Shown here: positions 26,644 to 37,149 of the stretch, one piece after another
How positions within the stretch are numbered: the first letter of the stretch is position 1
Layout of the letters: each line of letters begins with the position of its first letter
Source of the DNA: Hofstenia miamia
Taxonomy: Eukaryota > Xenacoelomorpha > Acoela
NCBI GenBank assembly: GCA_004352715.1
Contig: SCFE01000046.1
Location: 1-64,000, forward strand
DNA: 64,000 nt
Reading direction: 5' to 3'
Made by a program: the position numbers and the translations under genes
The notes under the pieces: generated by a model
Database searches by the model: none
Told to the model about the DNA's origin: nothing
Seen by the model: the letters and a program-made list of their open reading frames with translations, nothing else

Positions 26644-26654
26644 TACACACACAC

Positions 26655-26699
<45 letters not shown>
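26644..26699. repeat. Compound (CA)n-(TA)n microsatellite
   Basis: A short CA run passes into an AT run of about 40 bp. Confidence 0.98.
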
Positions 26700-26702
<3 letters not shown>

Positions 26703-26776
26703 ATGTATATGATATATGATATATGCATGATAATCATAATATCATTATATTTTTTAAACAGCAAAAAATATTGCTG

Positions 26777-26853
26777 GTACATAGCGACATATATAAATAT
26801 TACAGTGTATACATAGCGACATATATTATTTGCTAGCGTACATAGCGACATAA
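26777..26853 (+). repeat. Three copies of TACATAGCGACATA
   Basis: The 14-mer TACATAGCGACATA occurs at about 26777, 26811 and 26839, spaced 34 and 28 bp, next to the microsatellite. Its CpG and G/C content stand out in this AT-rich stretch. Function unknown. Confidence 0.75.
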
Positions 26854-27780
26854 AATAACTATATATATACTTTAACGTAGTTTATTAAAGAACTTTTAAC
26901 TAAAGCTAAAAATTGGGTTTCCTTTATATTTCTGTTTCACCCAAGAGTCTAGAGTAAAGGTAGACATTGATTGGTACTCCCCAATTCTCCATTTTGGTAG
27001 CTAAAATAGTAGAATAGAATTGATACTAAAAAACCAATTTTATACTACTAATTTAAATATAAATAAACATGTAAACTTATATTCAATTTTTTTAATCACA
27101 AAACGCATATTTAAATGTGCAGTGAGTAGAGAAGATCTTAAACTTACACCATAAGTGATTTCGGTAATTTGCAAACGCATTGAGATGTCCAGAATCAAAA
27201 TAATACAGCAATAATAAAACGTTTCAGAACGTTTTTAAGCACTTAAAGATAAATTTTAAATAAAGCTCCAACAAAATTTTTTTGCCATGTCCTTTAGATT
27301 TATTCTCGTGTTTTACCCTTTTTAATATTCCTTTACACGTAACCAGTTATACTAGTAACAATGATACTCGTAGCCGCCCTATCAGCTGGTAAACAATCCA
27401 TGGCCCTTGTCTAGACTCAGACTGCGCGTTGGGGTAGCTGTCCGACGGCCCTTTGGCTATGCCGTTGGAAAGAGGGCAGTTGCAACCTAAAATCAATTTT
27501 TCAAAATAAACCTCCCTAAATTGGATAATTAAGCCAATAAAATTGCCTTATTTAGTCAAAGTGCTGTACAATAAATGTAACTTGCCCCCCCCCTAGCCAA
27601 AACACTTTCCACACCGCAGACATGCTTTATACTAACACAGACAAACTGTTATATAATTAGTTCCTTCACCAACTTTTTACGATTCTTTCATATATGTTTT
27701 GAAAAATATCCAAAAATGTGGCAAATATTTTTAAACACATTGCTAAGCGTAAATATAGTAACATTTCAGCATTATATACT

Positions 27781-28640
27781 AGCCATATCCATTATTGATT
27801 TGATTCTCTGCTTTAATTGGCGAATTGATGTTGCTTCCCAACCATTTTTGTGTACCTCAGATTTGAGGTTTGACCAAAAATTTTCTACTTAGACATCATT
27901 GTGGAGGGTTAGCACTTCAAACCACAAAAGGCACACCAAGAGATGAAATAAGATCGGTTGTTAATTTGTCATAGTGAGCGGTTGCAAGGTCAGGCCAAAA
28001 CATGATAGAACTTTTATCTGGATAGTAATTGGTGATAAAATTTATCAATCTTGTACGGATGCATTCTTCACGATAATCTGACCGGTGATACTGTTTGAGC
28101 GTTACATAAAAAAAGTACTGATTCCATCAGCACTTATGCACACATACTAACAGCCAAGTTGGAAATTTTTTCATTGCCATAAACTTTACATTATTGGGTG
28201 TTTTAGATTTGTCTTTAGTGAAGAATCGGTTATTACCAGTAAAATAATCACGTTTTAATTGAACTAAGTTTTATCATCGACTGAAACAGTTTTTCCTTTA
28301 GCACTCACAACCAATTTTCTGCAATTTTTGTTCACGCTTTCAATTTGATCTTCTGAATAAAGAGGCGATCTTGTAACAAGTCACGTTAGCTTTATTGAAT
28401 ATTCTGGAAATAGTACTGTGAGTAACATTGTTTTTAACCAACTTTCTTAATGATATACCATTCTTGTCAATATTGTTTCTCACAATTGCAGCTCGGATTG
28501 TGTTTGACATTTTTTTATTTGTTCCATAACGACCAGCCTTTCTGACATTGTCTATAGTTCTTTTAGATATTCATTCGAAAACAAAATTTTGGACTGTAAA
28601 AGACAGGTATATTAGGATCCTATTTCGGCGATCAAATTCA
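27781..28640 (-). pseudogene. Tc1/mariner-type transposase, decayed
   Basis: DDE transposase of the Tc1/mariner superfamily, which cuts and pastes DNA at TA sites. The minus strand shows an N-terminal helix-turn-helix part (RTIDNVRKAGRYGTNKK, then ISLRKLVKNNVTHSTISRIF), a middle part (KFPTWLLVCISADGIST), the region FWPDLATAHYDKLTTDL around the second catalytic Asp, and a C-terminal stretch ENFWSNLKSEVHKNGWE. At least five stops and two frameshifts break it. I did not find its terminal repeats. The family call rests on motif resemblance and order; the exact clade is open. Confidence 0.75.
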
Positions 28641-29303
28641 TTCATCACAAAAAATATAATTATACATAAAATAAATATGTACTGATTGCAGGTGATTGGT
28701 TGACAATGTTATTGACTGAAATTGTTTTTGTACGTTTATTTAATGTGTGCAAATTTTGCTGCAACACGCTTTAGTTAAATTTCCTTAATGACAGTGTATG
28801 ACTAGGTTTTGATTGTAAAACAAGACAAAAATGGCAACACGCCATCCAAAAAAACTTAAAACAAATTAAGTAAATATTTACAATTTCACTATAACAAATT
28901 ATACAAAATGCTTAGTCAGCTAAAAACAATCTTATTGTAACAAAAAAACTCAAATACCTTTGCCGGCCAAATAAAGTATTTTATCATTATTAATATACAT
29001 TAAGGAACAGTAATACACTTCATGCATTCAAAACATACATCCAACATTGAGCACTTACACAAACATTGATTATATTATTATATATTGTACATGTTAATCT
29101 GTAGTTAATTAGTTGTTTATATTGTATTCTTTTGTCATGTTTTTAGATTTTTTGTATACATATATTGCGCAATAAATTTACTTTGACTCTTATTACTATA
29201 ATTCTGTCCTGTAAAAAATTAGTACGACCCAATTTTAGACTCATAAAATAAATATCAAAATAATCAGAATGTTCTTATTAACTACAATTTATAAAAAACT
29301 AAT

Positions 29304-30887
29304 TTAAAAAAACTTGGCCTTGCTCGCTGCTAAGAGTGCTGAAATTACACGAGGCGCAGAATTAGAAATAACAGACGTTGCTGTCTTTACTGCTACTCCA
29401 CCTGTGCAAAGGGAGCCAACTGCTCCAGCAACCGCTCCTCCAAAGGCTGCTCCCATAACATATTTCATCTGCAAATTACGCAACTTAGAATTTTCATTAT
29501 TGGCCTCTTCTAGATCTAAAATGTCAATGTGCTCTTTTTTATTTATTGTTTCAACAATTTTTTTAAAACTTTCTTGGAATAGAAAAGTATCATATACTTT
29601 TTCTACTTTAAATACAATTTTCTTAATGAAATCATTGCATTTTTCATCAAATACATCCCTCACATTATTGTATTCTTGATTATATCGAGGACTTTCTGCA
29701 TTTTCTGTTCCAATGGAAGGCATCAGGAAGCATTCCACTCTTTCAAACATGTTCGTAATTCTTTCCAGCTCTTCATTTCCATCAGAAATTGCTTGAAGAT
29801 ATTTATTCCCTCCTTGAATTCCAAAGCAAAATTCTTGTGGATTTTCCCAATCTCGCACTAGAAATACTAAATGTGGGAACTTCTTTTTGGAATTACAATG
29901 GGTATTCCTAAAGAATATTTTTAAAAAATTGAGTTCATCTTTGTCTATTTTGTTTTTAATGTTGACTATCAAACATGAACTAATCATAGCTGATATGGCG
30001 AATAATTTAGATGAAACTAATTGATCTTTCATTATTTCATAAGTGCCTTCAGTGTCACAAAGCATGTATGAAAAATCTTCATTTGATGTAGAGCAATCCA
30101 TAGACCATAAGCCCTCAGTTACACCTTGTGAACCTGATTGGCTCTTGAAACCAAGAAGCGCTTCGTCTTTTATATTCAAAAGCTTTCTTCGCAAAACATT
30201 CAATAAGTATGATTTTCCAGTTCGAGCTCGACCAACAATAACAATACATTTAAATCTATCCTTCATATTTTCGCAAATGTGATAAATATTTTCACTTTGC
30301 AAAATAAATTTACTGTTATTTATAGCTAAAGTCTGAATGACTAGCGGTGACTTTGAAGGCATTATTTCTTTAGTAGTTGCATCATAGTTTCGAAAAGGTG
30401 GTGATGGTGCAAATTCTTGCGTCTTACTGCCTCTATCACAATTCATAGGATTTGCAGTATGAGAATTGATAGAAAACTGAGTTAAAAATTCGTTTCTTTT
30501 GATATTTTTACAATCGATTCTGTGTTTATTTCCATTATTATAAGTAGGGATTGACCTTGATACCGAAGATGTAGCGTTAATTTGCTTGAATTGTGGTGAT
30601 TTTTTAGCATTGCTAGTATTCGAATAAATTAAATTCGAATTATTAGAAATTACAGAAAAAGACCCTAAAAATTCATCTGTTTCAATTCTTTTACCACCTT
30701 CAGTTTGTTGTTTATTTAAATCTGAACATTCCGGATATAACCTTGAAATGGAAGACTTAGCATTCCCCTGTTTGAATTTTAGTTCCTTTAGAATGCGGTC
30801 CACATCCTTTATTGGTGCATTATTAACTATTTCCTTAAAACTTTTATGGAAACGAAAAGTATCATATACTTTTTCTACTTTAAATTT
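29304..30887 (-). CDS. Guanylate-binding/atlastin-like GTPase, third unit (probably the C-terminal part of the upstream gene)
   Basis: GB1/RHD3-type large GTPase; the family binds and hydrolyses GTP and acts on membranes or in innate defence. Counting from the GTG at 30803, the P-loop GRARTGKS is at 191-198, the switch Thr in GVTEGLW at 227-233, DTEG at 250-253 and the family-type RDW at 317-319: all key motifs are present. A Gly/Ala-rich hydrophobic segment (about 450-493) ends the protein, a likely membrane anchor. Residues 9-130 hold two copies of a ~61-residue Ser/Asn-rich repeat. There is no ATG before residue ~117, but the frame is open and homologous upstream to a TGA at about 30888, where it meets the end of the previous ORF. 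I infer one gene of about 1,040 codons broken by a single-base frameshift. It is intronless as seen. Expression is unknown. Confidence 0.8.
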   Translation of the reverse strand, partial: KFKVEKVYDTFRFHKSFKEIVNNAPIKDVDRILKELKFKQGNAKSSISRLYPECSDLNKQQTEGGKRIETDEFLGSFSVISNNSNLIYSNTSNAKKSPQFKQINATSSVSRSIPTYNNGNKHRIDCKNIKRNEFLTQFSINSHTANPMNCDRGSKTQEFAPSPPFRNYDATTKEIMPSKSPLVIQTLAINNSKFILQSENIYHICENMKDRFKCIVIVGRARTGKSYLLNVLRRKLLNIKDEALLGFKSQSGSQGVTEGLWSMDCSTSNEDFSYMLCDTEGTYEIMKDQLVSSKLFAISAMISSCLIVNIKNKIDKDELNFLKIFFRNTHCNSKKKFPHLVFLVRDWENPQEFCFGIQGGNKYLQAISDGNEELERITNMFERVECFLMPSIGTENAESPRYNQEYNNVRDVFDEKCNDFIKKIVFKVEKVYDTFLFQESFKKIVETINKKEHIDILDLEEANNENSKLRNLQMKYVMGAAFGGAVAGAVGSLCTGGVAVKTATSVISNSAPRVISALLAASKAKFF

Positions 30888-32398
30888 TCACTTTTCATAA
30901 TAACATTGCCAATGAATATCTGACAATGCTGATCAAATCTTTTTCCAAAATTTTCATACCGAAACGTAGACATTCTTTGTCGTGAACTAATTGATGGCAT
31001 TAAAAAGCATTGCGTTGTATTAAATGTATTTTTTATTTTTTGAAGAAGTTTTCCATTTTCATGTGTACTTATTAGATGCTGAAAATATTTATGTCCACCT
31101 ACTAAACCAAATCTATATTCACGAAGTTCAAAATCTCTAACAAGAAAGACTATGTCAATTTCTACAGTTTTTGAGTTATCAAGGAGATTTTCGACGAACT
31201 TTAAGTCTTCATAGACAAAGTTTTGAGATAAATTAACTATCAAGCAAGAGCTTAGAGATGCAACGATTGGTAGTAAATCTGGACAATTTGAAATATCCGT
31301 TCCAATTTCACTTAATAATATCGAAATATTCGAAAGAGGAGCTTGACAGCTTAAGGACCATAATCCATGTGTTACCACATTCACCCCAAATTTACTTGGA
31401 AATCCGTGAAGAGATTTATCAGTTTCGCGCATAATTTTTTTTCTAAGAACATTCAATAAATATGATTTACCGCATCGAGCTGGACCAACAAATGTAAAGC
31501 CTTTATAGATGTCGTACATTTTAGTGCACAGTGCGTCAATATTTCTTGCGTTTATTTGCAATTTCTGCTTAGAATCGGTTCGGATAATATTCAAAGCTAA
31601 TGGTGATTGTTTACTAACATCTTGCAAATTCCAAAGATCAATTCCAGTTATCAAATTGACATTGTTAATTATATTAATCAGACGTTTTTTTAGATTATTT
31701 GTAACAAAAGAGACATCAATGTTTATGATACACTCTTGAATGAATCCATAATAATATTCATTGAAATCGGGATCTATATTAGACGGCAATAAAAAACATT
31801 CCACTTTATAAAAACTATTTTTAAGATGATTGTAGAACTCTTTATATCTTGAATGAAGTGATTCAAGGTACAAACACCCTCCTTTTAATCCAAACTCAAA
31901 ATCATTAGGCGAGGACCATTCGTAGATCAAAAAGATAATTTTGTTGAATTTTCTAAATTTTGTTTTTTCTTGGTTCTTATAAAATGACTTGATACAACTA
32001 ATTTGAGACGACTCAATTTTGTTGTAAATATTTACTATCAAGCAAGAGCTAAGAACAGCCATTATTGCAAAAGCTTTAGATGATATAGTTTCATCTGTTT
32101 CAAGAATTGCGTTGTCAATGCCAGATATCAAAAAGGAACAGCTGTCGTTATTAATAGTGCAATCAAAAGCACATATATCTGACATCACGAAGGGCGCTAA
32201 AGAACAATGTGGAAGACAATTGGAGAATCTCTCGTGCAAAACATTCCTGAGGAATGACATTTGATCGGAAGTACATCCAAGAAGTACAATAGACTTAAAC
32301 AATTCTTGCATATGATTGCAGATGTTATTGACATTGTTAACGTTTACAGTGAAAATTTTTCGGACATAATCATAATGCAGTATTTGATAACCAGCCAT
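30875..32398 (-). CDS. Guanylate-binding/atlastin-like GTPase, first and second units
   Basis: Two GTPase-like units in tandem. The first in-frame ATG is at 32398 (MAGYQILHYD); the frame is open a little further upstream to a TAA but has no other ATG. Unit 1 (about residues 1-260) keeps the fold-defining stretches (SSKAFAIMAVLSSCLIVN, KVECFLLPS) but has GCTSDQMS where the P-loop should be, SGID for DTEG and YEW for RDW, so it should not bind GTP normally. Unit 2 (about 265-507) has an intact P-loop GPARCGKS (305-312), the Thr in VVTHGLW and RDF, but SEIG for DTEG. It ends at a TAG inside sequence nearly identical to the end of unit 3 (KVEKVYDTF in another frame), so a frameshift separates it from the downstream unit. 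Neighbours are MITE-like repeats; no partner genes are seen. Confidence 0.8.
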   Translation of the reverse strand: MAGYQILHYDYVRKIFTVNVNNVNNICNHMQELFKSIVLLGCTSDQMSFLRNVLHERFSNCLPHCSLAPFVMSDICAFDCTINNDSCSFLISGIDNAILETDETISSKAFAIMAVLSSCLIVNIYNKIESSQISCIKSFYKNQEKTKFRKFNKIIFLIYEWSSPNDFEFGLKGGCLYLESLHSRYKEFYNHLKNSFYKVECFLLPSNIDPDFNEYYYGFIQECIINIDVSFVTNNLKKRLINIINNVNLITGIDLWNLQDVSKQSPLALNIIRTDSKQKLQINARNIDALCTKMYDIYKGFTFVGPARCGKSYLLNVLRKKIMRETDKSLHGFPSKFGVNVVTHGLWSLSCQAPLSNISILLSEIGTDISNCPDLLPIVASLSSCLIVNLSQNFVYEDLKFVENLLDNSKTVEIDIVFLVRDFELREYRFGLVGGHKYFQHLISTHENGKLLQKIKNTFNTTQCFLMPSISSRQRMSTFRYENFGKRFDQHCQIFIGNVIMKSENLK

Positions 32399-32509
32399 AA
32401 ACTTATATGGTGATATATGGAACGCCAATTTTGAAGAAATGCATTTTTTACAAAATTCAAAGGGTGTCCGTGAAAGTTACTTAACACCGATTTTTACCAG
32501 CCAATCATT

Positions 32510-32901
32510 GTTGGTTCTTAAATCTGTCAATTCATAATCTTATGGCTGACAGAATTTATCTTACAACTGTCAGAAAAAGTCGTTTATGTTTCAAATGAGC
32601 TTAATTGGGACATTACTTAAGAGACACCTAGTTAAAATATATGAGAAAAACATTAAAAGAACATTTCAATTGCTTCCTACATATAATTTTGAAAATTTTT
32701 CAAAGGTTTTACATTAATCAATTACTTAAACTTCAAAAGCTATTTAAATATTTTTAAGTATTTTACTATTTACCATATTGATATTGCTTTTTGATTAATG
32801 CTATTGGCTGAGAGTGATTTCCATAGTTACATCTTTTCTGACAGCTGTAAGATAAATTCTGACAGCCTTAAGATTATGAATTGACAGATTGACGAACCAA
32901 C
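32510..32901. mobile_element. MITE-like element with ~69-bp inverted ends
   Basis: Left arm 32510-32578 and right arm 32833-32901 are inverted copies with about seven mismatches (shared core CTGTCAATTCATAATCTTA). There is no coding capacity in the ~250-bp centre. No clear target duplication. It lies about 110 bp upstream of the GTPase gene and so could overlap its promoter. Confidence 0.8.
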
Positions 32902-32946
32902 TAGTTGTTCTGTTAATACTTCAATAACTAGATATGTGGCATTGAA

Positions 32947-33384
32947 TGGGGGACATTCACTCAAAATTAAAAACTGTCACAATGCTACTATATTGCTGAA
33001 TAATCAATAGAAAAGTCCCTATAGTAGTCGACCAGGGTTTAAAAATAAAATATTTTCAAAATATTCAGCATTTAACTTAACATTTTGTTACATCCAAGGA
33101 CCTAATTGAAAATTTCCCATGTGTATTTAAGCATTATGGTATGGATAAAACCCACCAAATTTGGATAACCTTAAAAACTCACTAAATGTGAACATATGGA
33201 AAAAAACTTTTATAAAAAACCCTGTATGTTGTGCACAATTTCATGAGAAAATTCATTTAGGTCCTCTGACGTCATATCAAAAATTAGAGTTTAATGCTGA
33301 ATATCTCAAAGATATTCATTTACTATTCAAATTTTCTATATAGTAGCATTTTAGCAGTTTTTAATTTTGGGTGAAAGTCCCCCA
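32947..33384. mobile_element. Second MITE-like palindrome with ~60-bp inverted ends
   Basis: Left end TGGGGGACATTCAC and right end GTGAAAGTCCCCCA are inverted, with pairing that continues through AAAATTAAAAACTG and ATGCTACTATAT. Inner segments near 33060 and 33290 (ATATTCAGCATTTAA and its complement) pair too, so most of the 438-bp element folds back. Non-coding. Confidence 0.8.
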
Positions 33385-33794
33385 TTTATATAACTATTTC
33401 ATAGAAAATTGAAAGCATTACACTGGACAGTTAAAGTTGAAAAATTTAAGATATATTTCTAGAGGGATTTTCTCCTGCTAAATCTAAATGTAATTTAATA
33501 CATAGCTCTTACAAACTTAAATTCTATGACACATTTTACAAACATAAAATTTATGATCTAATAATATATGAACAATCTTGCAAGCTTAAATTTTATGAAG
33601 ATAAAATATACAAAGAATTTATGAACATAAATTTTGATTGATATGAACTTATATATTATGAACACATTGTGTCATCCCATGTACTATTACTATATTTTTT
33701 CTATTGGATGGATATGATTTTTAATGTTTTTTGTATTGTTGTAATTTTTAAATGTCAATAATATTAATTTTCATAAACTGACTTTTCATTGACC

Positions 33795-34375
33795 CTATAG
33801 ACAAATGCACTAGCCCCAAATCATCTATTGATGTTTCCTAAGCCTAAGCTTAAAACCCCTAACCAAAAACATAATTTTTTTAATCATTTTAAAACAATGG
33901 CATTACATTATTATTACAACATTATAAAACTTATGATACTTAAGAATTTTGACACTAAAAAATTAGGAAAATATATAATAGCAGATTAAAAACTCTGAAA
34001 TTAAAAATGAACATATAAGTAAACCTTCATTAATGTTGGAATTTCAAATTGTTGTAATTTTTAACATTGTAAGTTTTTAATGTTGTAAATTTAGTTTATT
34101 AAATATATTTAACTTGGGTTAGGGCTTTTGTCTATAAAATATTATAAAAATATTGTAAAGTAATAAAGAAATAAGGTTTTGGGCTAGGGCTTATGCTTAG
34201 GAAAAGTTTCTTTGAGAATTGGGTTTACAAGTTAAGTTTATAAATAATAAAGAAATAAGCTTTTGGGTTATGGTGTAGGTCTTTAAATTATGAAAATTAC
34301 AGTTTTATGTTAGGGGTTAGGGCTTAGGTTTAGGAAACATCTATTTGAGAATTGGATTTAGGGATTTGGTTTATG
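33795..34375. repeat. Palindromic repeat with TTAGGG-like, telomere-resembling phrases
   Basis: The phrase TTAGGGGTTAGGGCTTAGG near 34311 has a diverged inverted partner at 33800-33870 and a direct relative near 34170 (GGCTAGGGCTTATGCTTAGG), each followed by AGGAAA and TTTGAGAATT or similar. This looks like a fold-back repeat family and not an array of telomere units. Confidence 0.55.
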
Positions 34376-34708
34376 GAATAATGAAGTAATAACAATTAAA
34401 AATGATAACATTAAAAAAATTTAATGCTTAAAAGTGACAAAATTGAAAAATTATGACATTAAAAAATGAAATTAAAAATGAGACAATAAAAATCCTACCC
34501 AAAAAGGCAGTATTTAAATACTACTACATCAGCAAGGTATTTGAGTACTCAGAATGTTAAAAACTCAAACTGAAATAAGCTTGCAAAACTTGTTCAGAAA
34601 ACTCAGAAGGGAATTCATCAAAACTCATGTAGTATCACTGGGTTAAAACTAGAGAGAACTATAACAGAGGAGTAATTGTTAATGCAGAAGGTCATTGAGG
34701 TGAACATA

Positions 34709-35535
34709 TACCCAGATAACAATTTAAGGTCTAAACAACGTTGTTTTGGGTTGTTATGTGGTTGTTTTATGTGTCAAAAACAACGTTGTTTTAAAGTTGA
34801 AATGGTACCATTTCATTGGTCGAAACAACGTTGCTTCAACAACATCACATTTGGTTGCTTTTTGGTTGTTTTTTATTCATGAAACAGCAATATTTTGAGG
34901 TCATAACAATGTTGTTTTATGTTGTCACATGCTTGTTTTAGCATTTACCTTTATATGCAAAAAATAAAATTTTATATTACTAAGCAGTTCAAACATTGCT
35001 GTTTAAACAAACACAAGCCCAACAAAGGGCAGACCACTATCTTTGAGATACTGTTAAGCACATTCAATACACACATCTGCTAAAGATTTAAATGAATGTC
35101 TTGTATATAAATGATAACAATGAGCATAAAAATCTGCCACATTTAACGAAAATTTAAAAATTTAAAATTAAGCACAATTTTGAAATAGTACTTTCTTAAG
35201 TCATGAAAAATCCCTTTAGCTCAATTGTAACTTATGATATTTAACAGTCAATGTCAAGGTGTCCAAATATTCATGAATAAATTATTTTGAAAATTCACTT
35301 ATCTGGTATATTATAATTTTTCACAAATTAAAAATTTCAAAAAAGGTTTTGCAAATCCTTTTTTATATAAAAGGATCTAGTAATAAAATAACAAAGAGAG
35401 TTAAATTTGCAAGCATCTGCTCACAGATTATTTTTTTACTAAAGTTGTTATTATGATGTTAGTGGTTGCTGCAACAACCAAAAGTATGAAACAACTATAA
35501 ACAATGTAAAAACAACCAAACTTGTTATCTGGGTA
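34709..35535. mobile_element. Non-autonomous DNA transposon with TACCCAGATAACAA ends
   Basis: A perfect 14-bp inverted repeat: TACCCAGATAACAA at 34709-34722 and TTGTTATCTGGGTA at 35522-35535. The outer TA may be the target duplication. The left part carries several AACAACGTTGTT palindromes and related GTTGTTTT phrases (34734-34960), and the right part AACAACCAAA phrases. There is no ORF of note. Length is 827 bp. The family is not assigned. Confidence 0.8.
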
Positions 35536-35569
35536 AAAGAGTAACAATGATTTTAACAGAACTAACAGG

Positions 35570-36360
35570 TAAGTAGCAACATTGGTTTATTTTCATAACT
35601 AGTAACTGTTTAGATCTCTAAAAGAAAGAAACAAACATCCAAAATAACCAATTCTGCAGATTCACATCAAAGTAATATTCAGAGCTAAAGACTTAAAAAC
35701 TTGCTTTTGCAGTGTTTCCCTAGATATCTCACAATGTATTATCTAGCCAAATAAAATGTTTCAGTAGTTGTCTTATGTCTTAGCCAATAGATAAATAGCA
35801 TGTAATTGTCATGCATTCCTGCTAGCCAATGCCATAATTTAATCATAGTGTAAGTTGTAAGGTGCATGTATGTGTTGAATTTAAAAGCCAACTTTTTAAA
35901 ACCTATTTGTACCCATATCTGTAACTTAAATCAGATCCATGATTTGGGGATGATCATACCAGCTATTGGTTGCCAGTAGAATTCAGAGGAGTCTTCCTAA
36001 ATTGTTATTATCATATCAAAAAATACCTAAATAAATGATTGGAGAAAGTAACACATTTGAGTGAAACAGCATCTATTAGCTTTTTGCACAGGTTGATCAT
36101 ATTTATAAATTAAGCAATAATTACTTTCACTTTGTTTACACTTTCAAATCCAATTTCCCTTGCAATTTTATCAAGCAATAATAACATGTGCAATAAAATG
36201 ATGGGACAATAACTATTAGCACATTACTACTCTTGAAAATGATTTCATCAATTGAATTATGTCATCAGCTAATAATATAATGAAAATTAAGATAGAAATT
36301 AAACATAAATCAAACAAAATATAAGGTACTTTACCTGGGGTGTCCCCATTAAAAATATAC
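35570..36360 (-). mobile_element. Diverged LTR, family C (solo or fragment; ends approximate)
   Basis: Aligns loosely with the LTR upstream of the family C gag at 53.9-54.7 kb, for example in the segment with CATGCATTCCTGCTAGCCAATGC and AGGTGCATGT. The orientation is the same as that copy. Ends could not be set exactly. Confidence 0.5.
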
Positions 36361-37149
36361 TCACACTCAAACTTGAAATGTAAAAACTCAAACTTGGTTC
36401 AAATATCTCAAATTTGACTTAAAAACCCTTTGCATCAGGATCTTTCAGCCAAAAGCATCATGCATCAATTATTAGTCACTGCCAAATCACCTAACTATAG
36501 TTATAAATTTTATGTAATGAAGGATTATCTCCTTTCTGAGAAATGTTTTACTATAGAAAAAGCAGTGAAAGTAAATGCAAATATGAATTTCCTTCAGTAA
36601 ACTATTTTTATGCTTGTTTTTTACTTTTGTTACTCTATTACCTTAGAAACATCTTATTTGCCTTGACAAGGGAAAGTTGTCCCAGCATAACAATTGCCCT
36701 CAATTGTAATATTTCTTGCATACCTGGTTTGATATATTCTTACACATTAAATAAACAGCAGCAGAAGAAAAGACTTCCCTAGATTGGCAATGGATTTGGA
36801 GCTACAGGAAGGTTTGAAAGCACTATGGACAGCAATAATTTCTAGTTGTTTGATCTGAAAATAATGCTCCTTGTATGAAGTTTCAAACATAGTCTTAAAT
36901 AGTCTTGAGCAGATAATGAATTCCCTTTGCTTCAAAGCTCCAGTTGGAAATGATGTTTTCTGTTACAGAACCTTCAAGATGATGCAACTATTTTTTACAA
37001 AAATGTATATGAGTGCAGAGATATTAGATAGTAAATTGATCCCTGTTATGTTCTTCATTATTGAACAAGGTCTACTGATGTGCATGATATTATATTTTAT
37101 AATATTGCTGCAAAATGCAGGGATTTGGGTACAAGGATTAGTGTAGAAT
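36361..37149. other. Intergenic DNA, no supported gene
   Basis: Two overlapping short ORFs on opposite strands (36747-36935 minus, 36871-37146 plus) have no recognisable family. No structure was noticed. Confidence 0.45.

Noticed and set aside
27410-27490. GC-richer patch suggesting an exon
   Set aside because: No reading frame with splice-like borders or a recognisable peptide.
36871-37146. 91-codon plus ORF between two family C LTRs
   Set aside because: No resemblance to gag, pol or any domain I know; overlapped by an equally long antisense ORF.
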